From Rhizobium sullae (GTDB taxonomy: Bacteria; Pseudomonadota; Alphaproteobacteria; Rhizobiales; Rhizobiaceae), in the NCBI RefSeq assembly GCF_025200715.1, contig NZ_CP104143.1:2769501-2833500 (forward strand): a stretch of DNA of 64,000 nt. The letters run 5' to 3'. Within the stretch, counting starts at the first letter, position 1. The number at the start of each line of letters is the position of its first letter. The position numbers and the translations under genes are program-made. Below, piece after piece: positions 8,870 through 17,066 of the stretch. The notes beneath the pieces are model-generated. The model did not search any database, was not told where the DNA came from, and was given only the letters and a program-made list of their open reading frames with translations.

Positions 8870-10126
8870 ATGGCTGGCACCACCGATTTCGTCGGCGTCC
8901 GCGTCTTCTCCGATCTCCGTTCCACTGTCGCCAAGATCGACACGCGCGACAGCACCGTGCTTGGCATGGTGGTTCCCGCGCCACTCGCCGACAATGCCGC
9001 GTTCCCTGTCGGAGAACTCGTTCGCCTTTCCACCGATGATCCGGTCCAGGTCGCCAAGCTAGGCGCCGGCATCGCGCTCGATACGGTCAATCAGATCGCC
9101 TCCGAAGGCATCGTCACCGATATCGCCTTCACGCGCGTGGCACACTCGGCCGAAGCCGATCCCGGCGCCAAGCTTGAGGCGGAAATCAACAACATCGTGG
9201 GCTCGGCCGGTGCCAAGACCGGCATCTGGACGATGCTGGAGGCCAAGGCGCATCTCGGCCTGGAGCCGGGCGCCATCATCGCGCCAGGCTACACCTCGCA
9301 GCGCATCGGCGGCGTGGCGAATGCCGTCGCCACCGCCATGTCCACGGTCGCCGGCAAGATCATCGACTGTATGGCGATCGTCGACACGCCGGTCACGGAT
9401 CGCGAGGCGGCCGCCGCCTATGCGGAGGACTTCGCCACGGCCCTGAACGTCATTGCCTGCTATCCGCAGGTGGTCGTAAATCTCGGCGCCGGCAATGTCA
9501 CGCGCTCAATGTCGCCGCATGTTGCCGCCGCCATGATCCGCCGCGACAAGGAAACTGGCGGCCCGTACAAGGCCTTCTGGAACCGTCCGCTGCAGGGCAT
9601 CCTCGGCCCCTCCGTCCCGGTCGGCTACATCGACGGCGAGATCACCTCGGATGCCAACTTCCTCAACCAGGCCGGCGTCGGCACGATCATCGAGGGCAAG
9701 CTGCTCTGGGCGCCCTTCACCACTGCAAGCGATCCAACCGTTCAGAACTGGCGCTCGATCAAGCGTATCCGCACCCGCCGTGCCGTCGAAAAGGCCGTGC
9801 TCCGGCCGTTGCGCCAATATCTTTCCGAGGACATTACCCCGCACATGGTGTCGCTGATCTATCGCTCGCTCGATCAGTTTCTCGGCGACCTTCAGACGCT
9901 CGGCGCAATCATCGATTACGAGTTGCTCTGGTCCGCCTCCATGAACCCGGCGACGATCCTGGAAGCCGGCGCGTTGCGGGTGAAGATGCGCTTTGCCGAG
10001 ACGCCCGACCTGGTCGACCTGCAGATTTACAGCGAGCCGCAGCCGGAAGCCTTCGACGTGCTCCAGGCCGCGATCGCCGCGTCGCTCTCGCAGCTCGGCC
10101 TCAACAACGTCCGCGTGACGGCTTAA
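8870..10126 (+). CDS. Phage tail sheath protein (P2 FI-like)
   Basis: This 418-residue contractile sheath subunit matches the P2 FI/gpFI type in length and order. The central part (GYTSQRIGGVANAVATAMST and the following IVDTP) is the usual conserved sheath core. The C-terminal domain, with NWRSIKRIRTRRAVEKAV and SLIYRSLDQFL, is the part that interlocks with neighbouring subunits. It is preceded by a GGAGA ribosome site and followed 10 bases later by the tube gene, as in all P2-like tails. Its presence shows that the tail is of the contracting (myovirus or R-type) kind. Confidence 0.92.
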   Translation: MAGTTDFVGVRVFSDLRSTVAKIDTRDSTVLGMVVPAPLADNAAFPVGELVRLSTDDPVQVAKLGAGIALDTVNQIASEGIVTDIAFTRVAHSAEADPGAKLEAEINNIVGSAGAKTGIWTMLEAKAHLGLEPGAIIAPGYTSQRIGGVANAVATAMSTVAGKIIDCMAIVDTPVTDREAAAAYAEDFATALNVIACYPQVVVNLGAGNVTRSMSPHVAAAMIRRDKETGGPYKAFWNRPLQGILGPSVPVGYIDGEITSDANFLNQAGVGTIIEGKLLWAPFTTASDPTVQNWRSIKRIRTRRAVEKAVLRPLRQYLSEDITPHMVSLIYRSLDQFLGDLQTLGAIIDYELLWSASMNPATILEAGALRVKMRFAETPDLVDLQIYSEPQPEAFDVLQAAIAASLSQLGLNNVRVTA

Positions 10127-10136
10127 GGAGACTTAG

Positions 10137-10682
10137 ATGGACCGCATCATTCACGGCTCCAACTGGTACTGCAATGAGATCAACCAGCGCCTGCGCATCG
10201 ACGAGACGACGCTGCCGGAGCTCTCCCGCGAGATGACGAACTACGTCATGGGCGGCGGCTACTTCGCGCTCGATCTGCCGGCCGAAATCCAGGCGCTTAC
10301 CGCCGAGATGACCGTCAACGGCGCGCATGAGGATCTCCGCAGCCGCTTCGGCCGCGAACCCGGCGACTGGACGACTGTGGCCTATTACGAGAGCTTGCTC
10401 GACGTCTTTCCAGCCGGTTCGGACGGCAGCGTGCAGACGAGTGGCGCGCCGAAGCTCAATGGCCGCGTCGTGTTCCTCAAAGGCCTGCTGAACAGCTACA
10501 CGCCGGGCGGCGTCAAGGGTCTGAAGGCGACGGGCGCGACCCGTCTGCGCTGGTCGTCGATCGTGCTCTACCACGATCTCTTCAACGGCAAGACCGTGCA
10601 CAAGTTCGACCTGCAGAACAACGTGCTGATCATCGACGGCGTGAACTACACCGCCGAGCATAACCGGCTGATCAGCGCCTAA
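10137..10682 (+). CDS. Phage major tail tube protein (P2 FII-like)
   Basis: This 181-residue protein stacks into the rigid inner tube driven through the cell envelope when the sheath contracts. The order sheath then tube, the length, and the pattern of beta strands (LDLPAEIQALTAEMTVNGAH, then RVVFLKGLLNSY) fit the FII family. GGAGA precedes the ATG. Two stable hairpins follow the gene. Confidence 0.9.
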   Translation: MDRIIHGSNWYCNEINQRLRIDETTLPELSREMTNYVMGGGYFALDLPAEIQALTAEMTVNGAHEDLRSRFGREPGDWTTVAYYESLLDVFPAGSDGSVQTSGAPKLNGRVVFLKGLLNSYTPGGVKGLKATGATRLRWSSIVLYHDLFNGKTVHKFDLQNNVLIIDGVNYTAEHNRLISA

Positions 10683-10696
10683 GCGAATACCAGGGA

Positions 10697-10752
10697 GCGC
10701 GCCGCTATAGGCGCGCGCGGCGAAGGCCGGCCGCCGGAAAGGGCGGCCGGCC
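10697..10752 (+). other. Two hairpins between tube and chaperone genes
   Basis: There is a 7-bp stem (10697-10703 with 10710-10716) and a perfect 11-bp stem with a GGAAAG loop (10725-10735 with 10742-10752). There is no T run, so they are not a classical terminator. They more likely stabilise the highly expressed sheath/tube mRNA or lower read-through into the chaperone gene. Confidence 0.55.
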
Positions 10753-10775
10753 ACTTCCATGACTGAGGAGCAACA

Positions 10776-11267
10776 ATGCTGACTTCCGGTGCAATCAAGG
10801 TTCCCGTGACCACGCCAAACTCGAAGGACGATCCAGCCGACGTCAAGACCGAGCACATCACTCTGCCGCCGCCGGAGATGTGGGGGGCATTGGACAATCG
10901 CAGCGATCCGGTGCAGCCGGAGCCGAAGCCCACCGATGCCGGTGCCGACAAGGCGCAAATCATCCACGCTTTCATAAACCCCTCGGCTCGATCGAAGACG
11001 ATCCCGCTGGTTTATCCCTTCACGCTTGAGGGCGAAGACGTCCGCGCAATCACCGTCCGTCGCCTGACGCTTGGCGAAGTGCAGGACCTGCTGGCGCGGA
11101 CCTCGGGAACGACACTGACGGCCATGGACATCTATGCCGAGATGACCGGGCTCACGGCCGAAATCCTGCGCGGCCTGGACGATGAGGACGGCACGGCGGT
11201 GACGGACGCGGCCTATGATTTTTTTCCCCCACGGCTGCGTCCGGACAGCGCATCGTCGGAGACCTGA
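10776..11267 (+). CDS. Tail assembly chaperone gpE (short product)
   Basis: This 163-residue protein lies between tube and tape measure, the fixed position of the P2 gpE chaperone that loads the tape measure protein. The core ITVRRLTLGEVQDLLARTSG and the helix around AEMTGLTAEILRGL fit the phage TAC_7/gpE type. About 13 codons before its stop the message runs over seven T (11219-11225), where a share of ribosomes should shift to the -1 frame and make the longer E+E' protein. The stop at 11265-11267 gives the short form. Confidence 0.85.
   Translation: MLTSGAIKVPVTTPNSKDDPADVKTEHITLPPPEMWGALDNRSDPVQPEPKPTDAGADKAQIIHAFINPSARSKTIPLVYPFTLEGEDVRAITVRRLTLGEVQDLLARTSGTTLTAMDIYAEMTGLTAEILRGLDDEDGTAVTDAAYDFFPPRLRPDSASSET
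11219..11225 (+). promoter_or_regulatory. Programmed -1 frameshift site (T TTT TTT)
   Basis: Seven T in the frame T-TTT-TTT allow two Phe-tRNAs to slip back one base and keep full pairing. The P2 E/E' site is a near-identical run of six T followed by G. The next codon after slippage is TCC at 11225. Confidence 0.82.
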
Positions 11268-11434
11268 GACACTGGCGCAGCTACGCCGCACGCGTGGCCG
11301 CCTATCTGCACCTTCAGCCGGAACGAAGCATGTTTTGGGACGAACTGATGCTCTGGTTTGACGAAGCGCGGCAGATCCATGCCGAGAGCTTCGGGTTGGT
11401 GAACATAATGCTCGGAGGCGCAAAGAATGGCTGA
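11219..11434 (+). CDS. gpE' extension, read by -1 frameshift from gpE
   Basis: This is the -1 open frame that continues gpE. It opens immediately after an in-frame TGA (11216-11218), so it begins exactly at the T run and has no early start codon of its own. Past the slip it encodes about 69 residues with the gpE'-like pattern HWRSYAARVAAYLHL, then MFWDELMLWFDEA. The joined protein (10776-11225 plus 11225-11434) would have 219 residues. The stop overlaps the tape measure start by 8 bases. In P2 and lambda-like phages the two chaperone forms are needed in a set ratio for tail assembly. Confidence 0.82.
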   Translation, partial: FFSPTAASGQRIVGDLRHWRSYAARVAAYLHLQPERSMFWDELMLWFDEARQIHAESFGLVNIMLGGAKNG

Positions 11435-13550
11435 TTTCGACGTCTCGATCCGCGCCAGGCTGAAGAACGATGTCAAGCGCGAGGGCAAGGAGCTTGAGCG
11501 CGACCTGAAGGGCATCAACCAAGCGATCAAGCAGCTCGATCGCGCCGGAGGTTCAAATAACCTTGGCGCCAGCGTCGAGAAGGCCGGTCGCGCTGCAAAT
11601 CGCTCGACGCAGGCGGTTCGCAACCTCGATCGCGAGGCCCGCAAGCTCAACACCGTCAACACCAACGCAGCCGAGCGGGAGATCGATGCGCTCGGCAAGG
11701 CCAGCCAGCGCGCAAAACGGGATGTCGAGAGCCTGCACCGCAGCTCCCGCAATCTTAACCAGATCAGCGCCTCGAAGCTCGATGGCATCCAGCGCTCGAC
11801 CGGCATCTTGAATGGGACGATGGGCCGGCTTGCCGGAAGCGCAGGCAGCGCCTTTGGCGCTTTGCTCGCTTTTGCCTCCGTCGACAACATCGTCCGGGGC
11901 ATGGAGCGCCTCGGCGAGCAGGCCCGCAAGCTCGATCGCGAAGTGGCGTCGGTGGCTGTGACGGCCGAGATGCGCACGCCGGAGGCAATCGCACGCATCG
12001 GCAAGTCCAATGAGGGATTGTCGATCCGCTACGGCATCGACCAGTCCCAGGTGAACGACGCGCGCAAGGCTTACGCGGCCGCCGGCTTCGGCGTCGACCA
12101 GCAAGAAGCGATCCTCGATCCGAGCCTGAAGGCGGCAAAAGCTGGAGACAGCACCGGCGAGACGATCGCGGCGGCCATCGTCGCAGCTCAACAGGCGCTT
12201 GGCGTAAAGAACGCTGAGGTGCCTGCCGCGCTCGATATGATGGCGAAGGGTTCAAAGCTCGGCAGCTTCGAAGTCGATGCCATGGCCAAGAACTTTCCGG
12301 CGCTAGCGACTATGTACGGCGGGACCGGTCGCCAAGGCCTGCAGGGTTGGGCCGAGTTGATCGCCGCCGCCCAGATCGTGAGAATGGGCGCGGGCGACCA
12401 AACCACAGCCGCCACCAACCTCCAGAACATCATCAGCAAGCTTTCTTCGCCCGATACGGTGAAGAACTTCGATGAAAAGGGCGTCAGCCTCGAAAAGCTC
12501 AAGGCTAAGTCCATCAAGAATGGAACGCCTTATTTGATGGACCTGGTCGATAAAGTCATGAGCCTCTCCGGCGGCGATGAGTTCGTCATCGGCGAATTAT
12601 TTGGCGACATGCAGGCCAAGGCGGCGCTCGCGCCGCTGATCAACAATCGCGAGAAGTACAATGAGTTCCTGAAGCAGATCATCGGTCAGAGCCAGGGCAC
12701 CGTCGACGCGGACTACGATTTCCTCCGGAACAGGCCTCAAGAGAAGGCTGACCGGCGCGGCGCTGCTTTGACGGCCACCGGCGACAAGATTGGATCGGCC
12801 TACAACAGCGTCACCGATCCGCTGCGGGATGCAGCCGTCCGGGCCGTCAATCCCAATTACGCCGTGCAAGAAGATGACTACAGGAGATCTCAGCTTCGAA
12901 AGCTTGGACCTCTTGAACTTGGCAGACAGATCGGCACGGCGAAAGGCCAGCTTTCCGCCCTACCATCGGAAATGTTCGACGCGGTCGTACCGTCGCTTGC
13001 GCTGACGCGCGGCGCGACAAATCGCCGGCTGAAAGAATTGCAGGACTCGATGTCGGCGCTCGACGGCGGCTCCTCGCTGGAAGCGCGCGACGAACGAGCC
13101 GCTGCCGGTCCCAGTGGCTTGCAGCGGTTCCTTTTCGGCCGGGCGGTCGAGCCGGGCTTCAACGTGAAAGACCATCTCGGTATCGACTTACGGCCGCAAG
13201 CCGAAAGCTCAATGCAGGGCTACAACGAGGCCTTGAGCGCCGAGGGCGACAAGGCGATCGCCATCGCCCGCGACAAGGCAGCCGCGATCCGCGACAGCCT
13301 CAATTTCACGGCGACACCGACGATCGCGCCGACTTTCCTGCCGCCGGCCAGTGCTCCCGCCGCCACCTCCGCCCCGAAGGACAAGCAGTCGTCGTTGGTG
13401 CCCACTTCCGGCGGCACCGTGAAGGTGGCGCAATACTTCCCCGGCGGTAATCCGAGGCTCGCGAGCCTCAGGGCACAGCGCGAGCAGAACCGGGCAGTGC
13501 GCATGGCAACTGCCCGATCGCTCTCCGACACAGGATCGAAAACCGCATGA
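11427..13550 (+). CDS. Phage tail tape measure protein
   Basis: This 707-residue protein sets tail length and occupies the tube lumen. The N-terminal 130 residues are highly charged and helical (IRARLKNDVKREGKELERDL). A conserved core follows, with FGALLAFASVDNIVRGMERL and, around residues 195-215, the segment SQVNDARKAYAAAGF. The C-terminal part is Ala/Pro-rich. From the usual relation of about 1.5 angstrom per residue, a tail near 105 nm would be expected (inference). It lies between the gpE/E' pair and gpU, as in P2. Confidence 0.88.
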   Translation: MADFDVSIRARLKNDVKREGKELERDLKGINQAIKQLDRAGGSNNLGASVEKAGRAANRSTQAVRNLDREARKLNTVNTNAAEREIDALGKASQRAKRDVESLHRSSRNLNQISASKLDGIQRSTGILNGTMGRLAGSAGSAFGALLAFASVDNIVRGMERLGEQARKLDREVASVAVTAEMRTPEAIARIGKSNEGLSIRYGIDQSQVNDARKAYAAAGFGVDQQEAILDPSLKAAKAGDSTGETIAAAIVAAQQALGVKNAEVPAALDMMAKGSKLGSFEVDAMAKNFPALATMYGGTGRQGLQGWAELIAAAQIVRMGAGDQTTAATNLQNIISKLSSPDTVKNFDEKGVSLEKLKAKSIKNGTPYLMDLVDKVMSLSGGDEFVIGELFGDMQAKAALAPLINNREKYNEFLKQIIGQSQGTVDADYDFLRNRPQEKADRRGAALTATGDKIGSAYNSVTDPLRDAAVRAVNPNYAVQEDDYRRSQLRKLGPLELGRQIGTAKGQLSALPSEMFDAVVPSLALTRGATNRRLKELQDSMSALDGGSSLEARDERAAAGPSGLQRFLFGRAVEPGFNVKDHLGIDLRPQAESSMQGYNEALSAEGDKAIAIARDKAAAIRDSLNFTATPTIAPTFLPPASAPAATSAPKDKQSSLVPTSGGTVKVAQYFPGGNPRLASLRAQREQNRAVRMATARSLSDTGSKTA

Positions 13551-14011
13551 GCGTCTTCAGTCCCACCGGTGCATTGATCTCGATCGGCGGCGCCATTCTC
13601 TACACCGTCGGCGGTCTCAATCCGCAGCGCCTTGCCTTTTCCAGCGAGGCGCGGTTTCCGGCGCATCCGATCCCGGCCGGCATAGCCTATCAGGCGACAG
13701 GCCTCGGCGAGCAGAGCCTGTCGATCGAGGCGCGGACCTTCCCGCATGTCATGGGTGGCCTCGATGCCTATGCCGTCCTCGAAGCGCATCACAAGAGCCA
13801 AAGCGCCGTGCCGGTCATTCGGCTGAAGGGAAACTTCATGGGGCTGGTGTCTGGCCTTTACGTCATCCAGTCGCTGGAGACGGACGAGGAGAAGCTTCAC
13901 CCGTTCGACGGCGTCGGACGCATCGTCGACGTCAATATCGGCCTTCTGAAAATGCCGGATAGCTTCGGCAGCTCCGGCGGCATCATCTCCGGCTTTGGAG
14001 CGCTTCTATGA
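13547..14011 (+). CDS. Phage tail protein U
   Basis: This 154-residue protein of the P2 gpU family overlaps the tape measure gene by ATGA. The pattern EARFPAHPIPAGIAYQATG, followed by GGLDAYAVLEAHHKSQ and LKGNFMGLVSGLYVI, is typical. The family belongs to the tail-tip hub assembly that also needs gpX and gpD, which follow here in the standard order. Confidence 0.88.
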   Translation: MSVFSPTGALISIGGAILYTVGGLNPQRLAFSSEARFPAHPIPAGIAYQATGLGEQSLSIEARTFPHVMGGLDAYAVLEAHHKSQSAVPVIRLKGNFMGLVSGLYVIQSLETDEEKLHPFDGVGRIVDVNIGLLKMPDSFGSSGGIISGFGALL

Positions 14012-14226
14012 CGTCCTACACCGTGGCCTATGGCGGCGAGCGCCTTGACCGCATTGCGGCGAAGACGCTGCAGACCGAGCAGCTCGGCGCCGTCGAGGCG
14101 CTGCTCGATGCCAATCGCGAGCTGGGCGACTTTGCCGCCGGCATTATTCCTACCGGAACGATCATCGTCATTCCTCAAGGCTTCAGCGGCAAGGCCGTCG
14201 CCAAGCGCACCCTGGCGTGGGAATAA
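14008..14226 (+). CDS. Phage tail protein X (LysM-like)
   Basis: This 72-residue protein overlaps gpU by ATGA. It is a short LysM-like module (SYTVAYGGERLDRIAAKTL, with NRELGDF and IIVIP near the end), as expected for gpX. gpX is thought to help seat the hub, possibly by touching peptidoglycan. Position between gpU and gpD supports the call strongly. Confidence 0.88.
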   Translation: MTSYTVAYGGERLDRIAAKTLQTEQLGAVEALLDANRELGDFAAGIIPTGTIIVIPQGFSGKAVAKRTLAWE

Positions 14227-14229
14227 GAC

Positions 14230-15246
14230 ATGCCGAGGAGACCTATCGTCCAGGTGATCGGCCAGAGCGGCACGGATCTCGTGCCGGGCTGGGGAGCAGC
14301 CCTAGTCGCCGTCCAGTTCACGGACAATGATGGCGCCGAGGCCGACGAACTGACCATCACATTTTCCGTCTCGCCGCCCTTTCCGGAAAGCCCGGCCGAA
14401 GGCACGCGGTACCGGCTTCTCTATGGCTGGGCCTGGGGTGCGCTGCGTGACGGTGGTCGCTTCATCTATCAGTCCGACAGCCTCGGCGGCGATCCCGAGA
14501 GCGGCTATTCCATGACGATCACGGCGCGCGCCAGCGACTTCATCGACGCCGACAAGGAGGCCGACAGTGAGCATTTCGAAGAAACGACGGCCGGTGAAAT
14601 CTTCGAGACGATCGCCGCCCGATCGGGAAAGACGGCCGCTGTCCACCCCGAAATCGCGAAGATCAAAATCCCATATCGGCTACGCTACAATCAGTCGGCC
14701 ACCGGTTTTGCCAACGAGCTGGCTGAGGAGCTGGGCGGCACGCTGAAGTTCGCCGGTGGCAAGATGCTGGTGCCGACGCGGAACTCCGGCCGGACGGCGA
14801 GTGGCGCCACTATGCCGACGATCATCGTTTCCTTTGCGCCCTCGCACAGCTTCGAGCTTTCGACTGAAGGCCGCAGCAAATATGCCGAGGTCGGCAGCGC
14901 CTATTTCGACCCTCTGGAAGGCATTCAAAAGCTCTTTGAAGCCGCCTCGATCGGCAGCGCCTCGCGCTTCCTGTCGCTCCATCCCGCACGAAGCAAGGAC
15001 GAGGCCGAGTATGCCGGCAAGGCGCAGGCGGCCGAGCAGGCCCGTGACAGCGTCACCGGCAGCGTCGAATGCGACGGTGATATCGATGCCATGGCGGGAG
15101 CACCTGTCAAGCTGGTGGGCTTCGGCGCCAGCCGCGATGCGGCAGATCTGGTGGCGGCCTCCATCCAGCACAGCTTCACCTTCGACGACGGCGGCGGCTG
15201 GATCATGTCGATCGAGCTGGCGAATAGGAAGACGAGCAAGGATTAG
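14230..15246 (+). CDS. Phage late control/hub protein D
   Basis: This 338-residue protein of the gpD family forms the hub on which the spike sits (the gp27 equivalent). Typical stretches are VQFTDNDGAEADELTITFS at the start, GYSMTITARASDFI in the middle, and NQSATGFANELAEELGGTL. It is the last gene of the tail operon. A small hairpin (15266-15283) follows without a T run. Despite the old name, family members are structural and not regulatory. Confidence 0.88.
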   Translation: MPRRPIVQVIGQSGTDLVPGWGAALVAVQFTDNDGAEADELTITFSVSPPFPESPAEGTRYRLLYGWAWGALRDGGRFIYQSDSLGGDPESGYSMTITARASDFIDADKEADSEHFEETTAGEIFETIAARSGKTAAVHPEIAKIKIPYRLRYNQSATGFANELAEELGGTLKFAGGKMLVPTRNSGRTASGATMPTIIVSFAPSHSFELSTEGRSKYAEVGSAYFDPLEGIQKLFEAASIGSASRFLSLHPARSKDEAEYAGKAQAAEQARDSVTGSVECDGDIDAMAGAPVKLVGFGASRDAADLVAASIQHSFTFDDGGGWIMSIELANRKTSKD

Positions 15247-15395
15247 GTTGCCCAGCCGGGCGGCCGGAGCGCCGAAACGCTCCAACGACGGGTCTAAGTT
15301 TGGCGACCAGTCCCGTCCGACAGCAAGTTTGCACAACCGTCACACCCGTACCCTGCAGGGCCGGGAATGCGTGACTGAGTCGTGAGATATTTGAA

Positions 15396-16202
15396 ATGGT
15401 GAATATCGAAGAGTGGCGGGATGTCCCCAACACCCAGCCTCCAGCCGCGTGGATCGGCGGCAAGCGCTCCCTTGCCCCGCGCCTGGTCAAGATGATCGCA
15501 GCGGTGCCGCATGTCCTCTACGCCGAACCGTTCGTGGGTATGGGCGGGGTATTCTTCAGACGAACCGGCGTGCCGCGCGGTGAGGTGATCAACGATCGCA
15601 ACGGCGACGTGGTGAACCTATTCCGGATCCTTCAGCGGCACTATCCGCAGTTCATGGACACCCTCAAATTCCAGATCACCAGCCGCCGAGAATTCGAGCG
15701 CCTCAAAGGCTGTGACCCCGCCACGCTCACCGATCTCGAACGTGCCGCTCGCTTCATCTATCTGCAGAAACTCGCTTTTGGCGGAAAGGTCGCGGGGCAA
15801 AATTTCGGCGTCGATACGACCGGCCGGGCACGCTTCAATCTGACCAGGCTTGCGCCGCTCCTGGAAGACGTTCACGAGCGTCTCGCCGGCGTCGTCATCG
15901 AGAACCTGGACTGGCTTGCCTTCATCGATCGCTATGATCGGCCGGGCACGCTGTTCTACCTCGATCCGCCCTACTTCGGCAGCGAAGGCGACTATGGAAA
16001 GATGCTTTTCAGCCAGGATCAATTTCAAGTCATGGCCGAGCGGCTGGGCCGCATTAAAGGCAGCTTCATTCTGTCGATCAATGACGTCCCGCAGATCCGC
16101 GATGCCTTCAGCCGTTTTCGCTTTGCAGAAGCGGAATTGACATATTCCATCGCTGGTGGAGAAGGCACGCCAGCAAGGGAACTGATAATAACGGGGCAGT
16201 AA
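15396..16202 (+). CDS. DNA adenine methyltransferase (Dam/D12 class)
   Basis: This 268-residue N6-adenine DNA methylase has an SAM-binding motif at the N-terminus (WIGGKRSLAPRLVKMI, then EPFVGMGGVFF) and the catalytic motif LDPPYF near residues 189-194. Both are D12-class signatures. No restriction endonuclease gene lies next to it, so it is an orphan enzyme, probably protecting phage DNA or altering host methylation. It starts 150 bases after gpD, so it may have its own promoter. The target sequence cannot be told from the protein. Confidence 0.85.
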   Translation: MVNIEEWRDVPNTQPPAAWIGGKRSLAPRLVKMIAAVPHVLYAEPFVGMGGVFFRRTGVPRGEVINDRNGDVVNLFRILQRHYPQFMDTLKFQITSRREFERLKGCDPATLTDLERAARFIYLQKLAFGGKVAGQNFGVDTTGRARFNLTRLAPLLEDVHERLAGVVIENLDWLAFIDRYDRPGTLFYLDPPYFGSEGDYGKMLFSQDQFQVMAERLGRIKGSFILSINDVPQIRDAFSRFRFAEAELTYSIAGGEGTPARELIITGQ

Positions 16203-16206
16203 TAAA

Positions 16207-16250
16207 GCGCAGGCGGTGCGGGAGAAGAAGACGGCTCCCGGCGCCTGCGC
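16207..16250. terminator. Stem-loop between convergent genes
   Basis: A 9-bp stem (16207-16215 with 16242-16250) encloses a further GGGAG/CTCCC pairing. It lies in the 63-base gap between the convergent methylase and methyltransferase genes and may end both transcripts. T runs are absent. Confidence 0.5.
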
Positions 16251-16265
16251 GACCTGTGAGAGAGA

Positions 16266-16901
16266 TCAGACGTGATTCTTCATAATGAAAATATCGTGCT
16301 CTATTCTCCAATAGAATTCCCTCTGCTTCGCCCAGTCAATCAACCGGGAAATGTCGGGGTAATGATAGGTTTCCCAATTCTCAGGGAGGAAGCACCGGAC
16401 GTCATCAATCAGGATGGCAACTGATCGAAAATTACTCATGTTGGCAGAGATCGATTCGAGCTCATCTACCACCGGGCAATCTTGCTCACCGCGGTAAGTG
16501 ATGCCATCCGAGTAGTGCCCATCGAGCCAGAAATTTATATCTCCTGTGAGCTTCGGCAGCAGTCCCGGCAGAATTTCTTCGCTTGTGCCTTTATGTATCC
16601 GGACATTCCGGCCAGCAAACTTTTCAGACGCCTGCTGGTAAAGCGCCGGCTCAGGTTCGATGGAATGCACCGAGGGAAAGCGCTCGGACAGAAACTGTGT
16701 GGTCGTGCCCAGATACGTACCGGTCTCAACCCATTGAGCGCCGGCTATTCCGTGCTTCTGAAGCATTCGTTCCTTGATAAACTGGGGCGACTGCTCCGAA
16801 TAGTCCCGCCTCTCCCAGGCTTGCAAGGTCTTACGAATTGACCGGTCGTTGCGTCTCTTTGCCGTCGCTCCAAATAGATTCAACTTTTCGAATATGCCCA
16901 C
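16266..16901 (-). CDS. Class I SAM-dependent methyltransferase-like protein
   Basis: This 211-residue protein has a Rossmann-type SAM site: VETGTYLGTTT near residues 58-68, followed by HSIEPEPALYQQA. WLDGHYSDG is a segment shared by the small methyltransferases found near glycan and O-antigen genes. The substrate is unknown. It runs opposite to the phage tail operon and has lower GC than the tail genes, so it is likely cargo of the element. It could modify surface sugars and so alter phage adsorption, but that is a guess from context. Confidence 0.6.
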   Translation of the reverse strand: MGIFEKLNLFGATAKRRNDRSIRKTLQAWERRDYSEQSPQFIKERMLQKHGIAGAQWVETGTYLGTTTQFLSERFPSVHSIEPEPALYQQASEKFAGRNVRIHKGTSEEILPGLLPKLTGDINFWLDGHYSDGITYRGEQDCPVVDELESISANMSNFRSVAILIDDVRCFLPENWETYHYPDISRLIDWAKQREFYWRIEHDIFIMKNHV

Positions 16902-17000
16902 TGTTTCACATCCCTGATCTGAATTTTCTCACTGAGTATTATATCGCGGGCGCGATGGGCAAGAGGCACGTTCAGTGGACGCAGTAAGGCGCGTGCTCCG

Positions 17001-17040
17001 GTGTCAAAATTGCGATTTTTCGCGGCGGGCTACAATGAGG
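17001..17040 (+). repeat. Imperfect direct repeat, left copy
   Basis: The first 35 bases match 19161-19195 at 28 positions, in the same orientation. Shared blocks are CAAAATT, TTTCGCG and GGCTACAA. Together the two copies bracket the TIR and coiled-coil genes. Confidence 0.6.
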
Positions 17041-17066
17041 ACTGTGCATAACGGGAGGCGGACTCA

